In this document: positions 1 to 6,960 of the stretch, piece by piece
How the letters are laid out: every line of letters starts with the position of its first letter
How positions within the stretch are numbered: position 1 is the first letter of the stretch
Assembly: GCA_036443405.1 (NCBI GenBank)
Contig: JAZFYD010000017.1
Location: 1-25,968 of the forward strand
Length of the DNA stretch: 25,968 nt
Source: JAZFYD01 sp036443405
GTDB lineage: Bacteria > Planctomycetota > PLA2
Direction: 5' to 3'
Translations under genes and position numbers: made by a program
Notes under the pieces: generated by a model
What the model saw: only the letters and a program-made list of their open reading frames with translations
What the model was told of the DNA's origin: nothing
Database searches by the model: none

Positions 1-150
1 TGGAGCGGTCACCGGGGACGCGAGACCCTCACCCGCTGACCAGCGCCACCCCTTGTCCTTGCCCTTGCCCTTGTCCCTTCCTCCTTTCCAAGCCGCAAGG
101 GAAAGTTCGAAGGGAAGACGGACCGCACCAACGCGATTGCGTACCCCGGC
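1..150. other. Non-coding 3' flank of the glycosyltransferase gene
   Basis: No convincing gene is visible between the window edge and the stop of the glycosyltransferase. Short frames on both strands lack recognisable protein features. The only distinct element is a pyrimidine-rich run on the plus strand at about 49-91, which reads as a purine-rich run on the transcribed minus strand. It contains hexamer-like CCCTTG units and four spaced C runs (49-52, 62-64, 68-70, 75-77). A long-distance terminator is not evident, and the transcript may continue out of the window. Confidence 0.4.
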
Positions 151-825
151 TCAGAGCCGCGCCAGCAGCCGAAGGTGCGATCGAATCGTGGACCCGACCC
201 GCATCTTGCTCGATCCCGCCGCGCGCGCACGCAACACCGCCGGGACCTCGACTACGCGCAGTCCCGTTTGCAGCGCGCGGGCCATGAGGTACGCCGCGGC
301 CGTGAAATCGTCCGGCGCGGGCAGCAACGCCTTGGCTTGCGGCAACCGGTACGCGCGCACCGCGCATGTGAAGGTGTGCAGATCGCTCTTGAGTTTGCGA
401 CGGTAGAGCATCGACGCGCCTTTACTCAGCAGCAAACGAAACGCGCCGACCCCCTCGACCTCGCCGTCCGGGTGATACGGGCTGAGCGTGCTGACGTCGG
501 CGTGTTCCAGCGCGTCCACCAATTCGGCCAACGTCTCCGGCGGATACGGCGCGTCCGCATCGAACACGATCGCCGCTTCGCCTTCGGCCATGTTGAGACC
601 GGTGTTCATCGCCGCCCCAACGCCGCGATTCTCGGGATGGGTCTCGACCCGCACCCCGTCCAGAGCGGCGAGTCCGTCGGCGGTCTTGTCCGTCGAGCCG
701 TCGTCGACGGCGAGGATCTCGACGTCGTGTTTTGAAAGCGCCGCACGAATCGCGTCGAGGGTGGCGGGCAGGTCCGGAAGGAGCGCCTCCTCGTTGAAAA
801 ACGGGAGGATGACCGTCAGCCGCAA
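151..825 (-). CDS. GT2-family glycosyltransferase (DPM1-like)
   Basis: This 224-aa protein has the GT-A nucleotide-sugar transferase fold. The N-terminus begins with the typical first strand (LTVILPFFNEE). DDGSTD at residues 41-46 is the nucleotide-binding acidic motif, DAD at 89-91 is the DxD-type metal site, and GSSKMRVG near 204-211 resembles the polyprenyl-phosphate sugar transferase C-terminal motif. There is no C-terminal membrane segment, as in short DPM1-like enzymes that move a sugar to a lipid phosphate carrier. Donor and acceptor cannot be read from the sequence. The start is inferred as TTG at 825-823, which overlaps the end of the upstream HAD gene by 10 nt. The open frame runs much further upstream, but that part lies antiparallel in phase over the HAD gene and does not look like protein. 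No good Shine-Dalgarno is close to the TTG, so the start is uncertain. The overlap suggests co-translation with the HAD gene. Confidence 0.85.
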   Translation of the reverse strand: MRLTVILPFFNEEALLPDLPATLDAIRAALSKHDVEILAVDDGSTDKTADGLAALDGVRVETHPENRGVGAAMNTGLNMAEGEAAIVFDADAPYPPETLAELVDALEHADVSTLSPYHPDGEVEGVGAFRLLLSKGASMLYRRKLKSDLHTFTCAVRAYRLPQAKALLPAPDDFTAAAYLMARALQTGLRVVEVPAVLRARAAGSSKMRVGSTIRSHLRLLARL

Positions 826-1538
826 TCGACGCCGAACACTTCCTCGAGCCAGGGGATCATCTCGCGCAGGTCGTCCACTACGAGATCCGCGTGCTCGGGC
901 TCGAGGCCCAGCGCGTGTTTGCCCGAGCCCTTCCGCCAGCAGGTGTGAAGACCCGCGTCGTGCGCCGAGTCGATGTCCTTTTTTGGATTGTCGCCGATGT
1001 ACAGCGCGTTTTTCGGATCGACTCCGACGCTCTCGCAAGCCAGAAGGAAGATCTTCGGATGCGGTTTGGCGACACCGATCTCTTCGCTGATGAAGATCGC
1101 AGACGATTCGAAATACTTCTCGAGATGCAGACGAAGCAGCTTCTCCGCCTGTTTTACCGTCAGCCCGTTCGAGATCACGCCAAGCAATATCCCCGATTTC
1201 GAAAGGGCCTTCAGCGTCGCTTCCGCATCGTCGAACGGCGCCATCTCGTCCTTGGTGCGGTGATAAGCAATCACCCCGGCGGCGACGATCAGCGCGGGGT
1301 GGACCCCCGGCCGCAGTGACCGGCTGAGCCGAAGCACGAGCTTGTCGTAGTGGTGGCCGTAGTTGCTCGAAAACTCCCGCACCACGTCGGCGAGTTCGGC
1401 CACGCCGGCATCGACCGAAACGTCGAGGCCCGCCGCGACCATCGCTTCCACCGCGTTTCGACGCGCCCGCGCCGCAAACGTCGACGTCGAGTACAGCGTG
1501 TCGTCGACATCGAAGAAGATCGCTCCCAATTCCGGCAT
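816..1538 (-). CDS. HAD-superfamily hydrolase (TIGR02253-like)
   Basis: A 240-aa cytoplasmic haloacid-dehalogenase-type hydrolase, probably a small-molecule phosphatase. All four HAD motifs are visible. Motif I is DVDDT with nucleophile D10 and acid/base D12. Motif II is ISNG with S123. Motif III is K158 in AKPHPKIF. Motif IV is GDNPKKD with D183 and D188. The helical cap lies between motifs I and II (about residues 20-100), which is the C1-cap layout of the phosphoglycolate-phosphatase-like subgroup. The substrate is unknown. The ATG at 1538 has only a weak upstream ribosome site. The gene starts about 50 nt beyond a strong terminator, so it needs its own promoter or readthrough. It overlaps the glycosyltransferase start, and the two may form a small carbohydrate or cell-envelope pair, though that link is only positional. 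Confidence 0.88.
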   Translation of the reverse strand: MPELGAIFFDVDDTLYSTSTFAARARRNAVEAMVAAGLDVSVDAGVAELADVVREFSSNYGHHYDKLVLRLSRSLRPGVHPALIVAAGVIAYHRTKDEMAPFDDAEATLKALSKSGILLGVISNGLTVKQAEKLLRLHLEKYFESSAIFISEEIGVAKPHPKIFLLACESVGVDPKNALYIGDNPKKDIDSAHDAGLHTCWRKGSGKHALGLEPEHADLVVDDLREMIPWLEEVFGVDCG

Positions 1539-1590
1539 GCTTCGGCCAAGAGCATACCGTCTGCCTTCCCCGCGTCGTATCGCACCTCAC

Positions 1591-1619
1591 AAAAAAAGGC
1601 CCCCGGCATTGTGCCGGGG
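1591..1619 (-). terminator. Rho-independent terminator of the left secretin gene
   Basis: On the minus strand an 8-bp perfect stem CCCCGGCA/TGCCGGGG with a 3-nt loop (plus-strand arms 1601-1608 and 1612-1619) is followed after two or three bases by seven T residues (1591-1597). It lies about 90 nt after the secretin stop at 1706 and about 50 nt before the HAD start. A second copy of CCCCGGCA on the plus strand at 1666-1673 could form an alternative pairing. Confidence 0.85.
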
Positions 1620-1641
1620 ACCCGATTGCTTCGATTGCGTG

Positions 1642-1667
1642 GCTACAACGCGGTCACGCGTTGTGCC
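1642..1667. repeat. GTCA-loop palindrome, variant copy 1
   Basis: A perfect 8-bp inverted repeat ACAACGCG / CGCGTTGT (1645-1652 and 1657-1664) encloses the loop GTCA and is flanked by GCT and GCC. Aligned with the copies at 4429, 16537 and 25647, the flanks and loop agree, while three stem positions differ in both arms at once, so pairing is kept. It lies in the 3' untranslated region of the left secretin gene. Confidence 0.7.
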
Positions 1668-1672
1668 CCGGC

Positions 1673-1692
1673 ACCACACCGTCAGGTGTGGT
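1673..1692. repeat. GTCA-loop palindrome, variant copy 2
   Basis: A perfect 8-bp inverted repeat ACCACACC / GGTGTGGT (1673-1680 and 1685-1692) around another GTCA loop, directly next to the preceding palindrome and 13 nt after the secretin stop codon. The stem sequence is almost unrelated to the other copies, but stem length and loop are the same. Transcribed from the minus strand, this gives two consecutive 8-bp hairpins followed by the terminator. Confidence 0.65.
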
Positions 1693-1705
1693 CCCATCAA
1701 CACTG

Positions 1706-4321
1706 CTAGCCGACGCGCCTTTGCGCCTGCTCCTGCAGGTCCGTGATCGTCGCGGTGACGATGATCATCAGATGCGTGACCTCTTCCGACTTGCCCTGAC
1801 GGCTGAAGAGGAATCCGAGGATCGGGATGTTGCCCAAGATCGGAGTGCTCGACTTCTTGTCCGCGAACAGGATGTCCTTGAGGCCGCCCATCAGGACCGA
1901 ACCGCGGTCCGGCATGCGGATGGTGCTCTCCGCCGTGCGGATGTCGAGCTCCGGCAGCTGGATGGTGACCGGCGACTGCGCGCTGAACGCGCCTATCGAC
2001 GCGCCGAGCAGCGTCTGGAAGGTGGCGATCGGGGTCACGAGGTCCGTAACCGTCGGGCGCAATTCCAGCGTGATGAACTGGCGGTCGTGGCTGACGGTCG
2101 GCCGCACGTCGAGGGTGAGGCCGTCCTGGATGACGCCGATGACCGGATCCGCGATGAAGGAGGTCTGCGCGACCTCCACGTCGAAGTCCTGAATGAAGTT
2201 GATCTGGTTGACGACGGTGATGTTCGCGCGCTGGGTGTTGTAGACCGTCAGCACGGGAGCCGTGAGCTCGCGGCTGTCGATCTTCTTCTCCGTCGCACGC
2301 AGGATGGCCGACAGCTCGACGTCGTCTAGGAAGGTCACCTGGAAGGTGCCGCCGCCGAGGGCGGAGAGCACGCTGCCGAGCGGCTGGACGAAGACGTTTT
2401 CGGTACGCGAACGGAAGTCACCGTCGCTTCCGTCGTTGAAGAAAATACCGGACGACGGGTTGGTGGCCGCACCACCGGCACCAAGACCGGGACCCGAGTT
2501 ATCGAGCGCGGCGCTGGCGTTGTCATCGAGACCGGAGGTCACGTCATCGAGCACCGCGAGGGTGCCGGCGTTCGTGCCGCCCAAGCCTCGGAAGTCGACG
2601 CCGACATCCCGCAAGAACGCATCGCCCACGGTCAGGAAGCGCGCCTCGATCGTGACGACCAAGCCCGCGAACGCGCGCAGGTCATCGAGGAAGATCGCGA
2701 TCTGCTGCTGTACGTCGGGGGTGTTCCAGACGACCAGGTTCTTCGCCTGCGCGCTGATGGTCGCGTTCTCTTCCCAGCTTTCGGGGGCGACCGAGTTGCG
2801 AACCAGCTCCATCAACTCGTCGATGGTGCCGTAGGGCTGCTGGGCCTCCTCGGCGGTGCCGCCGAACAGGGGCTCTTCGCTGTCGTCATCCACACCCACC
2901 TGTGTGATCTGCGGCGGGATGAAGTCGGTGAGCGGCAGCGTGAGGTCCGCGACCGGGTGCACATGAAGAGTGAGGTTCTTCGCCTGGTTCTCCTTCTTGA
3001 TGAAGCGAACCACGTTGCCAATGATCTCGTAGACGATCTCGCCCTCGGCGCTGACCTGCCTCATGATGAGCGCGAGCCCATCCTCGACGGTCACGTCCTG
3101 CACCTCGATGGTGACCTCGACCGCGTCGAGATCCTCCTTGGCGCGGGCGTCCGTCACGAAGTTGATGCCGCTCGCCGCGTTCAGGTACTGGACCAGCTGC
3201 GGGAAGGGCGTCGCTTCGGTGAACGGAAGGTCGATGCGTCGCGTCTTGAGCGTGTTGGCGACGTTCTGCTCTTCCGGCGACAGGTTGGCACCGCCACCGC
3301 CACCGGCCGAGACCGCGCGAAGGCGTGTGATGTTGTCCCAGAACTTCTGCGAGGGCCACTGAAGGATGCTGCCCTGCGGAACCTTGGTGCGCTCGATGTC
3401 GACCTTCCACTGGCGGAAGTTCTCCTTGAGGTCGCTGAGGTTCTTCTTGTTGTTGTACGTGTGCTGCGCCGCGCGGGCGTTGTCCACGATTTGGCGGGCG
3501 ACGGTGTTGTCGGGCTCCTCTTGGAGGACCTGACGCGCGTACTCCTCCGCCTGCTCGAAGTCCTCGAGGTTGAAACGGTCGATCGCGGCGCTCAGCAACC
3601 TCTGGCGGCGATCCTTGCCCTCCATGAGCGACTTCTCCTCTTGGAGAGCAATGCGCCTCAGTGCTTCGTCCGTGTTCCTCGCGGTCGCTTCCTGCTCCGC
3701 GATGTCTTCCGCGCGACCGACGTCGTCGAGACCCTGGCGCGCGCTGGCGCCGAGTGCCGTGAGGTCGTCGCTGCGAACCGGCGCGGTGTTGACGATGAAC
3801 AGCGCATCTTCGTATCCGCGGCGAGCGGAGCGGAAGTCATTCTGGTTCATCTTCGACTCTGCGATGTCGATGTGCTTGCGAATCTGCGCGACCTGGGCAT
3901 CGTGCCGCACACGCGCGTCCTGGTCGAGCTCGTCCATCTGGACGGCGACCGATCCGGCGCGACCGCCAAGCTGCGCGCGCATCTCGGCCTGCATCATGAT
4001 CGCTTCGGCATCGCCGGGCTGGCGGGCCAACGCGTCTTCAACCGCCCTCAGCGCGTCCTCGATGTTGCCGGACTTGCGATGGGCGCGCGCCTGGCTCATG
4101 CGCTTTTCGAACAAGACGGCCGCGAACTCACGCTCCAACTTGGCGCGGTCCATGGTTTCGTCGAGACCCGAATCCGCGCCACTGCCGGAAACGGCGGCGG
4201 TGTCATCGGTCGTGGGCTCGGCGTCTTCCGTCTTCTTGCCCGCGCATGCGGGAAGAACGATCGCTCCCAGGAGGGCGTAAAGCCAAATCCACTCCAGAGC
4301 TGATCGGCGATTCGTCTTCAT
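1706..4321 (-). CDS. Lipoprotein with TPR region and secretin channel domain (left paralogue)
   Basis: This 871-aa protein is a predicted outer-membrane secretin. The start is ATG at 4321, with AAGG about 7 nt upstream. The open frame extends further but without protein-like sequence. Residues 1-26 form a lipoprotein signal ending in LPAC, with C26 as the lipid site. An acidic linker follows. Residues 60-300 are helical and TPR-like (for example SGNIEDALRAVEDAL and NLEDFEQAEEYARQVL). Residues 365-445 resemble an STN/secretin N-domain, and 495-580 a second N-domain ending in RFLTVGDAFLRDVGVDFRG. A Gly/Asn/Asp-rich insert covers about 581-655. The secretin core runs from about 657 to 858, with VTVNQ-like strands, ELRPTVTDL and the terminal hallmark PILGNIPILGFLFS (827-840). 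The lipid anchor may remove the need for a pilotin. It is paralogous to the protein at 13216-16026. It follows the sulfatase-fold gene but is separated by 324 nt with a terminator, so it is probably transcribed separately. Confidence 0.9.
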   Translation of the reverse strand: MKTNRRSALEWIWLYALLGAIVLPACAGKKTEDAEPTTDDTAAVSGSGADSGLDETMDRAKLEREFAAVLFEKRMSQARAHRKSGNIEDALRAVEDALARQPGDAEAIMMQAEMRAQLGGRAGSVAVQMDELDQDARVRHDAQVAQIRKHIDIAESKMNQNDFRSARRGYEDALFIVNTAPVRSDDLTALGASARQGLDDVGRAEDIAEQEATARNTDEALRRIALQEEKSLMEGKDRRQRLLSAAIDRFNLEDFEQAEEYARQVLQEEPDNTVARQIVDNARAAQHTYNNKKNLSDLKENFRQWKVDIERTKVPQGSILQWPSQKFWDNITRLRAVSAGGGGGANLSPEEQNVANTLKTRRIDLPFTEATPFPQLVQYLNAASGINFVTDARAKEDLDAVEVTIEVQDVTVEDGLALIMRQVSAEGEIVYEIIGNVVRFIKKENQAKNLTLHVHPVADLTLPLTDFIPPQITQVGVDDDSEEPLFGGTAEEAQQPYGTIDELMELVRNSVAPESWEENATISAQAKNLVVWNTPDVQQQIAIFLDDLRAFAGLVVTIEARFLTVGDAFLRDVGVDFRGLGGTNAGTLAVLDDVTSGLDDNASAALDNSGPGLGAGGAATNPSSGIFFNDGSDGDFRSRTENVFVQPLGSVLSALGGGTFQVTFLDDVELSAILRATEKKIDSRELTAPVLTVYNTQRANITVVNQINFIQDFDVEVAQTSFIADPVIGVIQDGLTLDVRPTVSHDRQFITLELRPTVTDLVTPIATFQTLLGASIGAFSAQSPVTIQLPELDIRTAESTIRMPDRGSVLMGGLKDILFADKKSSTPILGNIPILGFLFSRQGKSEEVTHLMIIVTATITDLQEQAQRRVG

Positions 4322-4425
4322 TCCGTAGCCTTTCTCGTTCCACTCAAATCCCCGCCGTGGCGAGGTGTGGGTCCGGTACCGATGCCCTCGGATGCCGAAC
4401 TTTTTCAGCCTTCTTGCCCTACTTC

Positions 4426-4457
4426 GCTTCAACGGCGTCAGCCGTTGAGCCAACAAG
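4426..4457. repeat. GTCA-loop palindrome, canonical copy
   Basis: The stem TCAACGGC/GCCGTTGA (4429-4436 and 4441-4448) encloses GTCA and sits in a 32-bp block matching the copies at 16534-16565 and 25644-25675 at about 28 of 32 positions. The outermost stem pair is T-A here, C-G in those two copies and A-T at 1645, so the pair covaries. It lies about 105-135 bp upstream of the secretin start codon, so it is probably within the transcribed leader. Confidence 0.75.
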
Positions 4458-4496
4458 ACGGTCCGCCCGAGACCGCCAAAGAGTGCGGAAGCCTAC

Positions 4497-4515
4497 AAAA
4501 ACGGCCACCGCCGTT
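4497..4515 (-). terminator. Short hairpin followed by a T run, possible second terminator
   Basis: On the minus strand AACGGC, a 4-nt loop GGTG and GCCGTT (plus-strand arms 4500-4505 and 4510-4515) are followed by TTTTTG-type sequence overlapping the stem end. It could be a weak terminator behind the sulfatase-fold gene. The stem shares the CGGC/GCCG core of the palindrome family, so it could instead be a degenerate member. Confidence 0.4.
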
Positions 4516-4549
4516 CAACAGAGTTCAAAACACTTAAGAGCACTTCGAT

Positions 4550-4567
4550 TGCGGGACTACTCCCGCA
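4550..4567. repeat. Perfect 7-bp hairpin with CTAC loop
   Basis: TGCGGGA (4550-4556) and TCCCGCA (4561-4567) are exact inverted repeats around the 4-base loop CTAC. It lies between the probable sulfatase terminator and the start of the secretin. It resembles the other intergenic palindromes in stem length and loop size, but not in sequence. Confidence 0.5.
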
Positions 4568-4571
4568 GTCG

Positions 4572-4595
4572 AAAAAGCCGGAACTCCAGGTCCCG
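4572..4595 (-). terminator. Rho-independent terminator of the sulfatase-fold gene
   Basis: On the minus strand CGGGAC and GTTCCG (plus-strand 4590-4595 and 4579-4584) pair through six positions, including one G-U, around the loop CTGGA, followed by GC and five T residues (4572-4576). It is about 50 nt downstream of the TAA at 4646, a good position to end the TPR-motor-sulfatase transcript. Confidence 0.65.
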
Positions 4596-4618
4596 ACAGG
4601 CACTTAGAACACCCGGTG

Positions 4619-4636
4619 GCTGTCACGGCCCGGTCA
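4619..4636. repeat. Dispersed 18-nt repeat, copy 1
   Basis: GCTGTCACGGCCCGGTCA matches the sequence at 16244-16261 at 17 of 18 positions. It lies just downstream of the sulfatase-fold gene stop. Both copies are intergenic, and both are in spacers that also carry GTCA/ATCA-loop palindromes. Confidence 0.5.
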
Positions 4637-4645
4637 CCAAACCGG

Positions 4646-6373
4646 TTACCGAAACTCGATTCCGGCAGCGGCGAAACCGGAGCGGATCTCGGCCTCCATT
4701 TGCGCCAGGGATGCGGGCGGGATCCGCCCCTTGGCCTTCTGAAGCGCAGCGCGGGCCCGAATCGGTTCGCGAGCCTTCACGAGTGTCAGGAGACGCAGCT
4801 TCAGGGCGTCCTCGAAGACGTAGCCGCGATTCCAGGAGATTTCCAGCGCATCGGCGGCCTCGGAAAAGCTGCCCCGGAGACGAAGCGCACGGCCCCGCTC
4901 GAAGGCGGGCGCCGGATTCTGCTTGTCGAGATCCTCGACCTTTTTGAGCTCCGGGAGCAGCGCCTCGACTAGGCGCGGGTCACGCATCGCGATGGCCTGG
5001 CGCATCCGGTGAATCAGCGAGATGACGGAAAAACCGTCTTCGGCCGCGCGCCGTTTGCGATTTATTGCCGGGGGCTCGAAATCGGAAAGCGGGATGCGGC
5101 CCGATCCGTAGATGGTCGGAGCGCCGGCCAAGAGCCCCGTGCCGCTCGAGCTCGCCGAGGCGCGGTACCGCTGCAGCGCAGAATCCAACCCGGCGAATGC
5201 CGCGTGGGTGTCCCGGTTTTCGAGCGGCGTCGTCTCGCCCGGGTCCTTGGAGCGGTCGAACAGTGAGAACGTCGGTCCCCCATCCACGAGGCTGTATCGG
5301 CCGTCGAACGCCACGGTCTGCTGGGCCCAGTGATAGAGGCGGTAGACATAGAGGCTCTCGCCGCAGATCACGCGCGGAGTTTCACCTTTGTCGGATGCGG
5401 ACGGCGCCAGGAGGTCCGCGCCGTCGGTGGCGCGCGGGTCGAGCCCGCACAGTTCGCGCAACGTCGGCGCCAGATCGGCCAGCGAGCACGGGCGTGTGTC
5501 GGTGCCGGATGCGACCCCGGGACCGGCGACGATCAACGGTACGTCCATCGTTGCGCCGAAACATAGATGCCCGTGCGTCGATTCGCCGTGCTCCCCGAGG
5601 GATTCCCCGTGGTCCGACGTGACCACAAAAAGCGTCGTCTCTTGGTCGAAGGCCTGGATCAGCTTCGCGACCGCGGCATCCGCGCGACGAACCTCACCCG
5701 CGTATCGCTCCGCGTCGGAGTCCATCTGCGCCGTGCCCGCGCGCTTCGCGTCGCCGTCATACGGCCGATACGGAGCGTGCGGATCGAACAGATGCACCCA
5801 CAGAAAAAGCGGTTTGCCCTTGGGGCGGCGCTTCAAGAACGCGAGCACGCGCTCGACCTGTTTCTCCGCCGGGTGATACCCGACGCTCGGCCGGCCCCGT
5901 TGCGGCGACGGACCGGGTTCGTATCGCGAAAAACCGCTGTCCAATCCGTATCGCGGATCGAGCACCGGGCTCGCCGCGAATCCGGCGGTCTGATATCCGG
6001 CGTTCTTGAACTCCTCCGCCAGGAGCGGAAACGGCCGGTCGTTCCCGGTCGGAAGCGGCGGGGACGCGTTGTCGCGGATTCCGTGTCGCGGCGGCAGCAG
6101 TCCGGTGAACACCGTCACGTGCGCGGGGAGCGTCAACGGTACGGTCGTGCGGGCCGCCGAGAAGGTACGGCCGCGCGACGCGAGTTCGAGGAGCGCCGGC
6201 GTGTCCTCGCCGACGGCGTCCGCGCGCAGCGTGTCGACCGTAATGAGGACGACGACCTCGGGGGCGGCCGGCCCGCGCGATTGCAGAACAAGCACCGCGA
6301 CCGCGGCCACAAGGGCCACAAAAAAAAGCGGGCGGCCCAATCGGGCCACCCGCGTGCGTTCCGGTTTGCTCAA
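4646..6373 (-). CDS. Membrane-anchored sulfatase-fold hydrolase/transferase with helical-repeat tail
   Basis: This 575-aa protein has one N-terminal membrane segment (about residues 15-31), then an alkaline-phosphatase/sulfatase-superfamily domain (about 38-400) predicted to face the periplasm, then a helical tail (about 460-575) that looks TPR-like. Metal ligands are visible in ITVDTLRAD (D47) and TSDHGESLGEHGE (D254, H255). At the active site the sulfatase pattern Cys/Ser-x-Pro-x-Arg is replaced by T81-L-P-A-H85, so no formylglycine can form. Phosphate-ester hydrolysis or phosphotransfer is as likely as sulfate removal. HGIRDN after the active site is typical of this TPR-tailed subgroup. 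The apparent start is TTG at 6373, 9 nt after the upstream exbD stop, with no clear Shine-Dalgarno. An internal GTG at codon 9 is an alternative. The gene follows the motor genes directly, probably in the same transcript. Confidence 0.85.
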   Translation of the reverse strand: MSKPERTRVARLGRPLFFVALVAAVAVLVLQSRGPAAPEVVVLITVDTLRADAVGEDTPALLELASRGRTFSAARTTVPLTLPAHVTVFTGLLPPRHGIRDNASPPLPTGNDRPFPLLAEEFKNAGYQTAGFAASPVLDPRYGLDSGFSRYEPGPSPQRGRPSVGYHPAEKQVERVLAFLKRRPKGKPLFLWVHLFDPHAPYRPYDGDAKRAGTAQMDSDAERYAGEVRRADAAVAKLIQAFDQETTLFVVTSDHGESLGEHGESTHGHLCFGATMDVPLIVAGPGVASGTDTRPCSLADLAPTLRELCGLDPRATDGADLLAPSASDKGETPRVICGESLYVYRLYHWAQQTVAFDGRYSLVDGGPTFSLFDRSKDPGETTPLENRDTHAAFAGLDSALQRYRASASSSGTGLLAGAPTIYGSGRIPLSDFEPPAINRKRRAAEDGFSVISLIHRMRQAIAMRDPRLVEALLPELKKVEDLDKQNPAPAFERGRALRLRGSFSEAADALEISWNRGYVFEDALKLRLLTLVKAREPIRARAALQKAKGRIPPASLAQMEAEIRSGFAAAGIEFR

Positions 6374-6382
6374 GGAACCGTG

Positions 6383-6958
6383 CTAGTAGTTGGTAGCCGG
6401 GTAGGGCAGGTAGGCCTTGCCCGTAAGCGACGACACAACCTTGCGTAGCCTCGGCGGCGGAATCTGGGTGCCGAAGAAGTCCACCTTCTCCATGCCCGCC
6501 TCCTTGAACTTGTTGAGCACTGCAACGACGAACATGTGCGGCACCTTGTGCGCCGCCTTGATCTCGCCGACGACTTTCATCTCGGTGTCGGCTTCCTTTT
6601 GTGCATCGGCGATCCACTTACCGACTTCATCGATGTCCTCGGTGATGCGCTGGTTCCACTTGTATTTCACGAGCGTCGGACGCTCGATCTCCTGTTGCGC
6701 ATCCGGGGGCCCGAACATGAACGTCTTGTTCTGGCGGGCCAGGATGTGCACCTGAATCGTGAACTGCTCCGGCGGCTCCTCGGGTGTCGGGGCGATGCCC
6801 TTGTCCGTCGGCAAAAACGCCGCCAGCTTGCCTTCCAGCGTCTTGAACGGGAGGCACATGAAAAAGATGAGGATGAGGAAACTGATGTCGATCATCGGCG
6901 TCATCGACAATTCCGCCTTGTCGTCAATTTCGAGTGCGGAGCGTTTGCGTCTCGCCAT
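6383..6958 (-). CDS. exbD: ExbD/TolR-family biopolymer transport protein, second of two
   Basis: A 191-aa protein with a short basic cytoplasmic N-terminus, one membrane helix and a periplasmic domain. The helix (about residues 20-37) carries the family motif MTPMIDISFL, with D24 at the proton-path aspartate. The periplasmic part is longer than in classical ExbD (about 140 aa). It includes a loop at about 50-130 and a C-terminal half (KVPHMFVVAVLNKFKEAGMEKVDFFG) like the ExbD/TolR fold. The ATG at 6958 is preferred over an upstream in-frame start because GGGAGA lies 6 nt before it. The first ExbD gene ends 2 nt upstream, so expression is probably coupled. It should pair with the first ExbD inside a TolQ/ExbB pentamer. 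The alternative is a TolR ortholog, but no tolA, tolB or pal is visible. Confidence 0.9.
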   Translation of the reverse strand: MARRKRSALEIDDKAELSMTPMIDISFLILIFFMCLPFKTLEGKLAAFLPTDKGIAPTPEEPPEQFTIQVHILARQNKTFMFGPPDAQQEIERPTLVKYKWNQRITEDIDEVGKWIADAQKEADTEMKVVGEIKAAHKVPHMFVVAVLNKFKEAGMEKVDFFGTQIPPPRLRKVVSSLTGKAYLPYPATNY

Positions 6959-6960
6959 GG

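Larger units (their letters stand above)
4322..4645. other. Intergenic leader region of the left secretin gene, rich in hairpins
   Basis: This 324-bp spacer carries no credible gene. In transcription order it holds an 18-nt dispersed repeat (4619-4636), a terminator for the sulfatase-fold gene (4572-4595), a hairpin with a 7-bp stem (4550-4567), a hairpin with a T run (4500-4515), the GTCA-loop palindrome (4429-4448) and the ribosome site of the secretin. A promoter for the secretin must lie here, but I could not pick a convincing -35/-10 pair. Confidence 0.5.

Noticed and set aside
2957..4303. Long plus-strand open frame (448 codons) antisense to the left secretin gene
   Set aside because: It lies exactly opposite a well-supported gene, is rich in Arg/Val/Asp as expected for high-GC shadows, and shows no domain or signal.
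4646..6373. Arylsulfatase
   Set aside because: The Cys/Ser that becomes formylglycine and the following Arg are replaced by Thr and His, so sulfatase activity cannot be assumed.
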